In this document: positions 11,418 to 22,500 of the stretch, one piece after another
Position numbering within the stretch: the stretch's first letter is position 1
Layout: each line of letters starts with the position of its first letter
Source of the DNA: Apostichopus japonicus
Taxonomy: Eukaryota > Echinodermata > Holothuroidea > Aspidochirotida > Stichopodidae
Reading direction: 5' to 3'
Length of the DNA: 64,000 nt
Assembly (NCBI RefSeq): GCF_037975245.1
Contig: NC_092580.1
Span: 30,992,001 to 31,056,000 of the forward strand
Position numbers and translations under genes: made by a program
The notes under the pieces: model-generated
Told to the model about the DNA's origin: nothing
Databases searched by the model: none
Seen by the model: only the letters and a program-made list of their open reading frames with translations

Positions 11418-13415
11418 ATGGGAATTTATTGGCGGGACAAGTGGGTGTTGGACACAGTCAGACACGGGTACAAAATAGAATTCTCCTCCAGCCCACCTTT
11501 CGGGGGCGGAGGAAGGCAGACACTCACACCCACGGACCCCGTCAAACGCTTAGCCCTAGAAGGGGAAATTCTGGCCCTGCTGGCCAAGCAGGCAATTACA
11601 AGAGTTCCGGAAGAGACGGGACCGCTCTTCCGGTCCTCCTTCTTTCTGACCAAAAAACGGGACGGCTCCTGGCGTCCCATTCTAAACCTAAAACCCCTGA
11701 ACACAAAACACATCAGGCCAAAACACTTCCGTATGGAGACCTTAAACTTAATATTACCCCTACTCAGAAATGGCATGTGGGCGGCGACCGTAGACTTACG
11801 GGACGCTTACCTGCACATCTTAATACACAGAGAACACCGACGATTCCTAGCGTTCCGGTACGCAGAACAAGACTACCAGTTCCGGGCGCTCCCATTCGGC
11901 CTAGCCACAGCTCCCAGAACCTTCACGAGAGTCGCGGGAGCAGTAGTCGCCTACCTCAGAAAAAGAGGAGTCACCCTCTACGTATATCTAGACGACTGGT
12001 TGATAGTAGGGAACAGCCTATCGGAAGCAACCAACAACGTCCACAAAACGCTCCAGACCCTTCAAGAACTGGGCTGGATCGTGAACCAGAAGAAATCACG
12101 GCTATCGCCTTCCCAGACGATCCAGTTCCTCGGGGCCATACTGGACTTCACCACCGGGGTAGCCCGACCCTCAGAAGAAAGAGTCGCGGCAGTCAAGGCG
12201 ACCACACAACAGATCTTGGCACACCGGGGGTCACCAACGGGGACATGGCTCCGGGCCCTGGGACTCATGGCCAGCCTCGTCGATATAGTGAGACTGTGCA
12301 GGCTACACATGCGACCCCTGCAACTGCACCTCCTGAGGTCCGCAGACCCTACAGACCCAGACAAAACAACGCTCATCTACAGGTCAGAGGAGGTCACCCA
12401 ACACTTTCGATGGTGGCTCGACCCAAACAACTGGAGTTCAGGGGTACCCTTTGCGATACAGCTACCAATGACATCGATAACGACGGACGCGTCACTGTCC
12501 GGATGGGGAGCTCATTGGAGCAATCGCACAGCATGGGGGACGTGGTCCCAAACAGAAAGATCTCTCCACATCAACATCCTAGAGATGATGGCGGTCAAAA
12601 GAGCCCTGGAAGCTTTCAACGACCACGTACAGGGAACGATAACCACAATCTTCACCGACAACACGATAGTGGTGGCCTACATCAATCGGCAGGGGGGCAC
12701 CCGCTTAGAGAGACTGTGCCGACTCGCGTGGGAGGTGATAACAGCGGCCGAGGACTCCGGCATGATCCTACGGGCTTCCCACATCGCGGGCAAGCTCAAC
12801 GTGATGGCGGACGCCTTATCCAGGGGGCACATAGACCCCAACGAATGGTCTCTGGAACAGGAGACTTGCGACAGAATCTTTTCGATCTTCGGCAGGCCCA
12901 CGATAGACCTGTTCGCAACACACAAGAACAACAAACTCCAGACCTTCTGTTCCAGACGATTCCACCCCCTGGCCTACCACACGGACGCAATGTCCCTCTC
13001 TTGGGACCACATGGATGCGTATATCTTCCCGCCGCTGTGTATGATCGGACAAGTCCTCAGGAAAATTCGGAACTCCAAGGGCAGGTTCACACTAATAGCC
13101 CCGTTCTGGCCTCGCAGACCCTGGTTCGCCGAGATCCCTCAGCTCCTCATGGACGTCCCAGTGAGTCTACCGGACAAGCCCCACCTACTGTCCCAGAGAC
13201 AGGGAACTCTGTCCCACCCAGACATCAAGGGGTTACAATTAGTTGCCTGGAGGATGTCCGGTCTTCCCTACGACAGAGAGGCTTTTCAGAAGCAGCTGCC
13301 GCGATGGCAGCCGACGCTAGAAGGGGTACGACCGCAGCGACTTACGATTCCCGTCTGCGGAAGTTCGACCAATGGTGCCGACCGAGACAGATACTGCTGC
13401 CTGCTGCCTCTGTGA
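11418..13415 (+). CDS. DIRS-B reverse transcriptase / RNase H (with downstream Dam-like region)
   Basis: 665-residue open frame. RT: SFFLTKKRDGSWRPILNLK near residues 75-93, then the catalytic YLDDWL with the two aspartates at 11991-11996 (residues 192-193). RNase H: TDAS (D357), ILEMMA (E389), FTDN (D414) and MADALSR (D465), so the acidic residues are all present. Beyond it, GRPTIDLFAT to PPLCMIGQVL (about residues 490-550) is the region often described in DIRS elements as Dam methyltransferase-like; I cannot confirm activity. A PPVGGRLTNF segment typical of the RT start lies just upstream (11383-11412) in another frame, so a 1-nt indel near 11430 probably removed the true N-terminus. The last 37 codons overlap the recombinase ORF. 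Confidence 0.88.
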   Translation: MGIYWRDKWVLDTVRHGYKIEFSSSPPFGGGGRQTLTPTDPVKRLALEGEILALLAKQAITRVPEETGPLFRSSFFLTKKRDGSWRPILNLKPLNTKHIRPKHFRMETLNLILPLLRNGMWAATVDLRDAYLHILIHREHRRFLAFRYAEQDYQFRALPFGLATAPRTFTRVAGAVVAYLRKRGVTLYVYLDDWLIVGNSLSEATNNVHKTLQTLQELGWIVNQKKSRLSPSQTIQFLGAILDFTTGVARPSEERVAAVKATTQQILAHRGSPTGTWLRALGLMASLVDIVRLCRLHMRPLQLHLLRSADPTDPDKTTLIYRSEEVTQHFRWWLDPNNWSSGVPFAIQLPMTSITTDASLSGWGAHWSNRTAWGTWSQTERSLHINILEMMAVKRALEAFNDHVQGTITTIFTDNTIVVAYINRQGGTRLERLCRLAWEVITAAEDSGMILRASHIAGKLNVMADALSRGHIDPNEWSLEQETCDRIFSIFGRPTIDLFATHKNNKLQTFCSRRFHPLAYHTDAMSLSWDHMDAYIFPPLCMIGQVLRKIRNSKGRFTLIAPFWPRRPWFAEIPQLLMDVPVSLPDKPHLLSQRQGTLSHPDIKGLQLVAWRMSGLPYDREAFQKQLPRWQPTLEGVRPQRLTIPVCGSSTNGADRDRYCCLLPL

Positions 13416-14317
13416 CACAGATAGCCGAGTTCCTCCTCTCACTCTTTGGAGAAGGGAAACAAGTCTCCACTATCAGGAACTACAGGTCGGCCATCGCTGC
13501 CATCCACCAGGGCTTCCCAGATGGCTCCACACTGAGCAATAACCCGTACATTGCACAACTCATCAAAGGCATGGCGAATCGTCGCCCACAGATCAGACGG
13601 CTGGCCCCCTCCTGGGGACTCTCAGCAGTGTTACATGCCCTGGCAGGACCTCCATACGAACCAATGGCTAACGCCTCCCTGGCTGCCCTCACAAAAAAGA
13701 CACTCTTCCTCGTCGCAGTTGCGTCAGCAAGAAGGAGGAGTTGCCTCCATGCCCTATCCACCAAGCAGAATCACATCAGATTTGAGGGCCACGGGGTGAG
13801 GATGGTTCCAGACCCGTCATTTATTGCAAAGAACCAGACCTTGACCTTCTTGCCAGGAGACATTGTCATCCTGGAAATTAAGACCATGTCATCAGTAGCC
13901 GAGGACAAACGATGGTGTCCAGTCAGGGCACTGAAGTGGTACCTGAGCAAGACAGAGAAGTTAAGACAATCAACTTCTCTCTTCATCATACCACGACCAC
14001 CCTACGCAGCGGCCTCCAAAGACACTCTATCCAGGTGGCTAGTAGAGATCATACGCCCGTTCACATCGGGGACCTCCCGACCAAGGGCTCACGACGTCAG
14101 AGGGGTCGCGGCCTCTACAGCCCTATTCGCCGGCATCCCGATAGAGGACATACTCAAAGCAGCAGCGTGGAGAACTCCAACTACGTTCGTCGCCTGCTAC
14201 TTGACCGACACTTTACACGCCGAAGCAGCATTTGGTAGCGCGGTGATGCGAGGTCCGGTGGGTAACAGGTCCCACCCCTCGGGCCTCCCACCATCGGGCA
14301 GTGCCACTCGGTGCTAA
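13304..14317 (+). CDS. DIRS-B tyrosine recombinase (YR)
   Basis: Intact 337-residue protein from ATG 13304. The start is a choice: the frame is open further upstream, back to 11429 and beyond the RT ORF. N-terminal core-binding part: TYDSRLRKFDQWC and STIRNYRSAIAAIHQG. Catalytic part: arginines in SARRRS (residues 143-145), the HxxR motif HDVR (263-266), Trp 289 in the position that is His or Trp in this superfamily, and the nucleophilic Tyr 299 in CYLTD. In DIRS elements this enzyme, instead of an integrase, inserts a double-stranded circular DNA copy. The C-terminus runs into the internal complementary region. No stop or frameshift is seen, unlike the gag-like ORF. Confidence 0.9.
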   Translation: MAADARRGTTAATYDSRLRKFDQWCRPRQILLPAASVTQIAEFLLSLFGEGKQVSTIRNYRSAIAAIHQGFPDGSTLSNNPYIAQLIKGMANRRPQIRRLAPSWGLSAVLHALAGPPYEPMANASLAALTKKTLFLVAVASARRRSCLHALSTKQNHIRFEGHGVRMVPDPSFIAKNQTLTFLPGDIVILEIKTMSSVAEDKRWCPVRALKWYLSKTEKLRQSTSLFIIPRPPYAAASKDTLSRWLVEIIRPFTSGTSRPRAHDVRGVAASTALFAGIPIEDILKAAAWRTPTTFVACYLTDTLHAEAAFGSAVMRGPVGNRSHPSGLPPSGSATRC

Positions 14318-14408
14318 GGTTGTGAGGAGACAGGTAAGCGAGGAGCGAAGTAAATATTCCAAAACTTACTGGTTTGGATATTTACAAGTGACGAGCTTAC
14401 CTGTCTCC
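14309..14408. repeat. DIRS-B internal complementary region
   Basis: 14312-14353 is the reverse complement of the element's left end (8518-8560), and 14353-14408 is the reverse complement of its right end (14994-15046). Read in reverse, the region is therefore right-end tail joined directly to left-end head, through AATATTTAC. That is the sequence expected at the junction of the circular intermediate. Four bases, ATTT, are shared by both ends. Confidence 0.9.
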
Positions 14409-14871
14409 ATTCCCGCCTCCCTCCCCCGAGAGGGTGGTGGGACACAGCCGGACGGAGGAGCGGTCGCTCGACTTGACTCACGACTCCGAGCTTCACACCA
14501 GATAGACAGAACCACCATCCACCAGAGAGCCATCGACTATGTCTATCGGTGAGTGTACCTAATGTGTTTTCGTATGCGTTTGCGTACATAGTCTTCCACT
14601 TACGTTCTCACCTAGGTTGGTCTAAGGGTAACAAGTGGCGGACCGTAAATCTTTAGGCTCCTTGTTAGTTTAAGGGGTAGTTCCGCCTGCAGGGTTCAGG
14701 AGAGTGTCCCCCCTTCCCGCTGCGCCGGGGAGGGTTACACTCCCCCCTGCTAGGAAGGCGTCAGTGATTTTTTTGTTAGGGGATCACTTTGGGAAGTTAA
14801 CTCGACGGGAGTCGTTGGGGGTGGCCAGACCTTGCCACCCCCACTCCCGTGTCCGTGAGGCCACTCTTTAG

Positions 14872-15046
14872 GAATGGTCTCATGAGAAAGTAGGAGGGAC
14901 CGGAAGGGGGGTCCGGTCATAGAGGGCGCACAGTGTTATTTATTTACCAGGACTTTATAGGCATGGTAGAATGAGGTGCTAAGGTTGTGAGGAGACAGGT
15001 AAGCTCGTCACTCGTAAATATCCAGCCAGTAAGTTTTGGAATATTT
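14872..15046 (-). repeat. DIRS-B right inverted terminal repeat
   Basis: 14872-15004 is the inverted copy of 8533-8664. The final 42 bases (GCTCGTCACTCGTAAATATC to AGTTTTGGAATATTT) are unique to the right end and recur, inverted, in the second half of the internal complementary region. The terminus is set at 15046, where similarity with that region stops. Confidence 0.88.
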
Positions 15047-16550
15047 CAATTAATATGGCAATTAAAAAATATAAATTGGTTATAACAGAAATATTTACAA
15101 TCCAGTGGTGCAGCTTTGGGATTGGGGGCCGGGGCCTCAACCTCCCAAATATCTGTCAGTCCCCCTCTCCCCCCACTAAAAAATATCCAGAACAACATGC
15201 TTCGTTACAAGCTTTTTTATTACCCTTAGTATCGGTTATGTGTAGTGTTTTGGGGTATTTGTACCGGTTGTGCGAAACTTCTCATTGGGGGCGCAATGCG
15301 TCAGGTTCGTAAATATCCAAACCAGTAAATTTTGGAGGGGGTCCCTGTGAGGTCTTGGTATCAATTCATGACACACTTTCCAAACTTTCAATATGCTTCC
15401 ATGTATATAGTTTAGTAAGGATCATCCATGGAAATTCCTGCCCACATTAATAAGGGAAACTATGGTAGCTCGAACAATACTGCAGCTTTATCTTCGTTAA
15501 AGATGTAAATCTTGCATCATCAAGAGCTGCATTTATTGCCATCCATTAATGGTCAGACTCCCAAGTATTTCCTCAACTTTCAGTGTGGTTTGTACTCCAA
15601 CTGAAATTTTGGGCCCGTTCCGATCACAATCTGCATGCATGCATTGCCATTGGTTGTGCCTATGCGATATAAATAACAGACACACACACACAGAGATCAA
15701 CACACATCATAACATAGATATCTGTCAAAGATCACATCTTGTCAATAAATTTCCCAGTTTTTGCTATATTTGCTGCTCACCTGGTACACTGTCATTTTGA
15801 ATTATCTACTTAGTAGTGTTTATATCCTTAGGTGTCATGTCGAGTGATCTATCAATGATCAACCAACCATTACCAACAAGCGTGTATGCCACTTTCAACC
15901 TTTAACAGTTTTCGCCAGAAACTTCCATTTGCATGGAGGGGGCATTCCAGTTAATTAAACTTTACATTAAAAGTAATGAGAAGAGCCTCTATATGGAAGC
16001 TTTATGGAATTAAGAAAGAAAAATGATATTGAGCGGATAATATGTTAAATAACATATCGCTAACAACTGCCAAATGTGATAACATTAGCATCATAATCTT
16101 TGATGTGACTGCAGATCAAAGTTTCACCCTGTCAATAATGAATTGTTGCATGCTAGTATCTAATGATACAATTTAGCCACCTTTTTGATCTAGTGGAGTA
16201 AAAAAAGTACTTTTGGTGTTGAAGTTCGCTATGAAGAAAAAGAGACACGTAGTAGTGCATTGGGAATGCAATATAACGTCACCATATGTTGTCATTTTTT
16301 ACAATGTGCAATGCATATCATTTCAGAGTGAAGACTATTTTTTGTGAATTTAAAAGAAACTACTTACAATGTCATAATTGAGTGGGGAACGAATGGGGGG
16401 AGGAATGAGGGGGGGGGGGATAAGGGCAGTTGGAGCAGAGAGCAACCTTTACTCAACTTTTATGCAAATTCTGGAAGCTTTTGTTGAGAATGATGTTAAT
16501 TTATATTTTTCTCTTTTTTCATTTTCTATTCTTTCTAAAAAAAATTATAG
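15047..16550. other. intronic or upstream sequence of the phosphatase; nothing else recognised
   Basis: AT-rich, with a short CA run near 15680 and G-rich patches near 16390-16420. A pyrimidine-containing stretch ending in TTATAG at 16550 is the acceptor for the first phosphatase exon seen. No further exon or ORF could be supported. Confidence 0.6.
15306..15336 (+). repeat. second DIRS right-end tail, isolated
   Basis: About 30 bp (CGTAAATATCCAAACCAGTA and TTTTGGA) nearly match the DIRS-B right-end tail, 260 bp beyond that element's own end. The AAACCAG variant is closer to the internal complementary region copy than to the actual right end (AGCCAG). No terminal repeat precedes it. It may be the stump of an older insertion. 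Confidence 0.55.
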
Positions 16551-19500
16551 GGCTATCATCTGTCGAGCCGGGGAAGTGATTCAGATGTCCTACGATTTTA
16601 CACCGCTCACAGAGAGGAGGAGATTGCAAGCGATAGCCAAGCAGAAGCCAGAACTCCTAGGTAACGATTTTACCTCTCTCGAGTACCAGAAGAGAGTGCA
16701 GAGGAAAGACCTCGGGAAGATGCTACTCTTCCGAGACTCGAATATGTCCGGCTGGTAAGATTTCAAGGTTCATAGATTCCTTTAGGGCAGTTTAGGTTGG
16801 TAAGGCTTAAGGGTTAGGGAGGCAGTAGCATCATTGAAACCCTGTCCTTCGGATGATGGGATTATTTCAAACATTCTCTTTTGACGAGTGTTTAGAGACA
16901 TTACGAAGGGTTGGTGTATAACCAGGAACACAGCAGACACACTAGCCACTTCACCAGGCCTTCACCTAAGTTATGAGAGGAATGTTCCATGTTTACGCAT
17001 ACAAAGTACATTAATGTGAGTTAAATTATGTGCGCTTCTTCATCTTTTCAAGTATGCCTGTCCTATCTGTTGAATAAAACCAAAGACATCTGCAGTGTTT
17101 TTAGAGGAGCTTTGCTTCTTTAGATTTCTCTAGAATCCTTAACCTTGTTGCTTTCTTCTGGGTTGTTGTTCTGATCAATGAAAGTTTGAAGCGATCTGTG
17201 GCTCCACAGCATGCAAGGATCCATGACTTCTGTCTAGAATTTCTAGCAAAGAAACAGCTAAAAAGGGAATTGCTGCAAGTAATTTGCTTATGTATGTATT
17301 GTATGTATTTTAGATCATCCTGCAAGCAGGAACTCGCGAAGAAGCCATCATTGGCTTATCAAAGCCGCAATTAAGCTGACCAAAGTCAGTCTCTTAGATT
17401 CATATTTTAACATCCATGAATTGTCAATTGTCAACAACTCTGTAACTGGACGACATACATTAATCTTGGAGTGACTGGAACTCGGGACCTTATGATTGAA
17501 AGGCACCAGCGTTAACCACTGAGCTAACACTCCCTAATGCCTGGATAGCTAATGTCTGGATAGCTCAGAGTACAGGAAATATGTTTCATATCAGTCAGTG
17601 GGTTTCAAATCTCTTCTAGCTAAAAATATGTATATTTTTCTTGCTCTTTCAGAATGAGTTTAAGGTTCAATGTGTATAAATAGGATGAGTAAGGCATTGG
17701 CATGTTTGATGCAGATTGAATACCTTTACAATTCCTAACGTGAAGTCACCCTTTCTAGTGCATATATATGTACATTACAGACACGTGTATTCAACTGTTG
17801 AAATTGCATGTGCAGAATATAAGTTACCACATGTGGTCTGTTAATTTGGGACTCTATAATAACTCCAAGAAATAATCAAGTGTTCAACTCAACTTCTTCC
17901 AGTGTGTAAGATATCGTTTCGCTATTTAAAAGAACAAGTAAAAATAATCTACTGATAAATTTGTATAGTCGTTTTTGTCTTTTTTTTTACATAAATAAAT
18001 ATGTTGCAATATACATGTACACAAGAAAATCCTTTTTCAGCCATTGTATTTGATAAAATTGCTTCAATCCTTTAGATGCATGGGAGCACATCATTTTTGT
18101 GGTAGCTAGGGGTGCTGATATTTCTGCTAGTCAGAATAGAGAGAGACATCATATATGGTTAATTGTTTAACTTGTATAAAGCAATATGAATTTTGTACCA
18201 GTGATATCATGAAGTCTATATGATATGAGCCTTACATATGACCCCAGCATGGAAGTATTTTTAGCTATAATTCATCTCTTGCTAGGGACAAGTTGCACTA
18301 GGGATGATTTGCTTTAGGTCTGTGTTATTTTTACCATTTCCAAGAACTGACAGGAAAAAAAAATGGCGTCATTCAGTGTCAATCTTTGCACGGATTTAAC
18401 GCTGAGTCATTCATTGATTGCAACTAGTCTAACAAATCCAGCAGTTGTTGACATCTTAAGTTAATACATCTTGTAATATGCTAGATTATTAAAGACTAAG
18501 CAAAATTTGAATTTGTTAAACTTAAACAGGATGGGTTTATTATGGTAAGACCATGACATATGTCTCTCAAGCACTTCACCAATGACTTTGTGTCAATATC
18601 ACACACATGCCAGCCAATGACGTAATAAATAATTCCTGATCCTTTCTCAGTAATTGCAATAGTCGTGAGTCATAATTGTAAACATTTGAGTGATACCGAT
18701 CTGCAAAGCATTTCCTTATTAAAGTAACATGAGCTGCTCCATAACACATAAGCTTTTATTTAACTCTTTGTATGGAATTAATCAACATTATTTGCTATGT
18801 TGCTTTCAGCAGATTGGATCGTGTTACTCCTTATTGTCTCGGTCGGTCGTGAATCACAAAGTTCAGAAATATATTGCAGATGCATGTGCTTTGTTTCGTC
18901 ATTGGTCGATAAAAATGAATGAGAATTGCAATTCATTGCTCAGGTCGATCAAACAAAATGTTCCGTGCACATTGACAAAAATCCTGGTCAACGTCTGTTT
19001 CATTTTAATACTTAATTGAATTGAAAGCTTGGGTTTTCCACTTTTGCAATATGGTGGAATGAGAAAGTACTGTAGAAAACACAAATGAAGGTGATTAAAA
19101 CAATTACTTTGACTTGAATCTTGAAAAATATGTTTCATAAAGATCTATGCTACAAAATTACATTTGAAATTGTTAATGTACTATTAGTGATCAACCCAGG
19201 ATCTGCGGTCAGAGACTTCAGCTTGTCAAGTTCCACAGAAGTTCTAGCAGAACTAGGACGGATGTGACAGTCGTTCCCTGTGCTTGTTTGTGACTGGAAA
19301 TGTCTGGTAGATGACAAACTATGTACATGAGTAGTAAACAGATTTGTCTCCAGCAGCGATTTAATGTTTGAAACACAGACATTCCTAAAACTGATATCTA
19401 CATACTGTTAAACAGACTGTTAAAATTCGAATTTAGTCACTGTCAACTGTTGTCATGTTTTTCCATATCGTGTAGTTTTGGAATGTGCAGTTTGTATGTT

Positions 19501-22500
19501 TCTCTTTAACATTGTAAGCAATATATATGGAATAATGAATCTTTCACCAGTCACTTTTTAGTTCAATGACAACTTCTAGAAGCTCTGAAAGTTTTTTGAC
19601 TTACATGTCAATATCAGTATTTCTAATAAATAAAACAAATCAAACCACTTTTGCTATAATTAAATTTAAGGGACTATAATTAATAATAAATATAGTAATG
19701 AAGGAATTAGCTTCTCTTTCCATGTTACTAAAATTCAGTGAAGACTCACGCCTACTTGTCCAACCAAAGTTTACCATGAAAAGTTGTGACACAAAAGAAT
19801 AATCACATTAAAGAAAAGGATGCAGCTGAATTTGCCACAGAAAAGTGTGTTTTTAATTTGGTTTTTTTTTTTTTCTGCAGAATATATTAGCATTTTTGTG
19901 TCACTATGAAAGATAACCTTTTTAAGAAGTAGATTTTTCCCCCTCCAAATGCTTTACACTCTAGTGAACATAACTTTAAAGAACAGCTTATGTTTTAAAC
20001 ATTCTAACACTCTTTTTATTCTTTGAGGTGAAAGGGATATAATGTCTCTGTAATTGTGAACTGGGAGGTGGGAGAGGGGTTATTTTGCTTGACTATTTGC
20101 AACTCGTCTTGAAGTTATTGTTTCATTTGGGTTTTTTTCTTGTTTTTTACCTCTTTTACAACAATAGGGCCTTGAAGAGGATAACAGAAGATGACCTGAA
20201 GTTTCCTCTCGTCTTTGGAGAAGGCAAGAGGGCCCGGGTCCTGGCCACCATTGGAGTCACCCGTGGTTTTGGCGATCACGATCTGAAAGTCTGTGGCACG
20301 GACATCTACATCAAGCCATTCTTATCCCCAGCTCCCGATGTAAGTCACCAGCTGGTTTGCTCACCTAAACCGTGGTCAAAAGTCCGTTGAAAATATTCCG
20401 ATTGAAGCTGGTCACATCAGAGTCTGAAAATGGCCGTGGAATTTGCCATAATGCAATTCATGGCCCTCTCAGTTGACTTCTTCCACCGAATATTATGAAA
20501 GTGCTGAATGATTACTTCATCAACTTACCTAACCCCACACTACTTCTGCATTCTTGTTCTACCTGGCAGTCACCTACAGTTATTTACAAAACGACTTTAG
20601 TGCTGAACTTAACTTGGTGAGCACTTAGCTGTTGTTCAGTTGCAGCTCCACTGCAGACCTACTAAATAATACTGACTAGTAGATGGAACAGACAAGAGAG
20701 TCACTCTTTTACATTTTGCCAAATACATGGTAAACCACTTACTACTTATAACTACAACAGTTTGTAGCAGAGGTCTATCCTAATTAACATGAAACAATTA
20801 ACTGTGGACAAAGGTAAGTTAATAGGCTAATTATTAGCTGATTGTTAGGTACTGCAAGGTAAGACCTACTTGAAGCATTCGTGTTGAAGAAGCAAAAGAG
20901 AACATTAAAGACTTATATCCTAGTCTTGCAATACTTTAGAGTTGAAGCCTATCCTATAATCTATGTGTACTAACTACATGTGCACAGGCAAATGTTGTTG
21001 ATAGGCTAATTATCAGATGATTGTAACATACTTGATGGTATAAAGTAGAATAGAACTACTTGACAATATTGATGTGGAACAAGCAATAAGCAGTGTAAAG
21101 CTAAGCTTATTCCTAGCTACAATACTTCATTAAAGAACTAGGCCTATCCTATTTTACATGTACAACTACTAATGCTGACATCAACTTGACGCCATTCATA
21201 CTGAAGCAGCAAAGAGAACGTAAAAGGCTTATCCTAGTCTTACAATACTTAAAGAGTTGAAGCCTATCCTATAATCTATATGTACTATAACTACATGTGC
21301 ACCGGCAAATGTTGTTGATAGGCTAATTATTAGCTGATTGTAACATACTCGATGGTAAGAAGAATAGAATTACTTGACAATATTGATGTGGAACAAGCCA
21401 TATAAGCAGTGTAAACCTTAGCTTACACCTAGCTACAATACAGTACTTCATTGAAGAACTAAGTCTATCCTATTTTGCATGTACAACTCCTAGTGCTAAC
21501 ATGAAAAAGTAGTTGATAGGCAAATTATTAGCTGATTATAACAATGGATGGCAAGATGAACAGAATTACTTGACAAGATTCATGCGGAACAAGCAGACAG
21601 CAGTGTAAAGCACTAAGCCTAAACCTAGCTACAATACTTCATAGAAGAACTAGGCCTATCCTATGTTACATGTACAGCTCCTAGTGCTAACATCAAAAGT
21701 ATCACGTCATCAAAAAAACGTTTCTATCTTTCTGAGTTGGAAGAAAACATTAGGCTTAATAGGCTTGAATGGCCATGCAATTTTAAATACAAACATGTGG
21801 AACTCTTGCTTTCAAATTCTTGTTTAGGCCTCCAACATTCAACCTTTGCAGTTTAATCAACTTAAATTGTCTGCTTATTACCACATATCTCTAGGGCAAA
21901 AAATATAATGAATCACTTATTTTCGAAGTGATGGCCTCTCTTTTAATCTGGTAATAGTAAACCATAAAATTCTGGGAAGTCTTATATATTATAGTCTGTA
22001 TATGCAGCATCTACACAATTCAATTACGAGTAATTTCAGAAAAGTCTTATTCATGAGTGGGTTTGGGTTTCTGTTTATGATTCTTGGGATATGCAGAAGG
22101 CACACATAGTAAAGTGTAAGTTTTCCATATCCTTCACTTTCCCCAGAATTCTGAATTTGTTTTGTATTTGAAGATCATGTTCTCAAGCTACTATGTGTGT
22201 TTTAGTATCCGTCTTCAGAATTGGGAAAATGTCATTATAACAACAGTATGCATAAAGATAACATAACTGACCAGGGGCAGTGGAAGAGGGTGCTCTATGC
22301 AGAGGAGGACTCACAACCTTGGGGGGGGGGGGTATGCCAGATGTTCGACTAGCAAATCACAACGTTTATCTGAAACATTTCCAAGTAAGTGGATTCTTTG
22401 TGCATTTGCTGCTACAAATTACAGGGTTAGAATTGCTGTTCAACAAACGGCACATTTTTATTACATCATTGCCCCCATAATATTCAACAGCAGGGCACTT

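Larger units (their letters stand above)
8515..15046 (+). mobile_element. DIRS-B: complete DIRS-like retrotransposon, about 6.5 kb
   Basis: Structure seen: left terminal repeat 8515-8664, gag-like ORF 9235-11354 (broken), RT/RNase H ORF 11418-13415, overlapping tyrosine recombinase ORF 13304-14317, internal complementary region 14309-14408, and inverted right terminal repeat 14872-15046. There is no target-site duplication. Both ends share only the tetranucleotide ATTT (8515-8518 and 15043-15046), as expected for recombinase-mediated insertion of a circle. The element is much richer in GC than its surroundings. One nonsense codon and about two frameshifts are seen, so the copy is young but probably cannot move by itself. 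Confidence 0.92.

Noticed and set aside
17466-17535. Functional tRNA gene
   Set aside because: Acceptor stem pairs, but the anticodon loop and B-box are off consensus. Kept only as a tRNA-derived relic.
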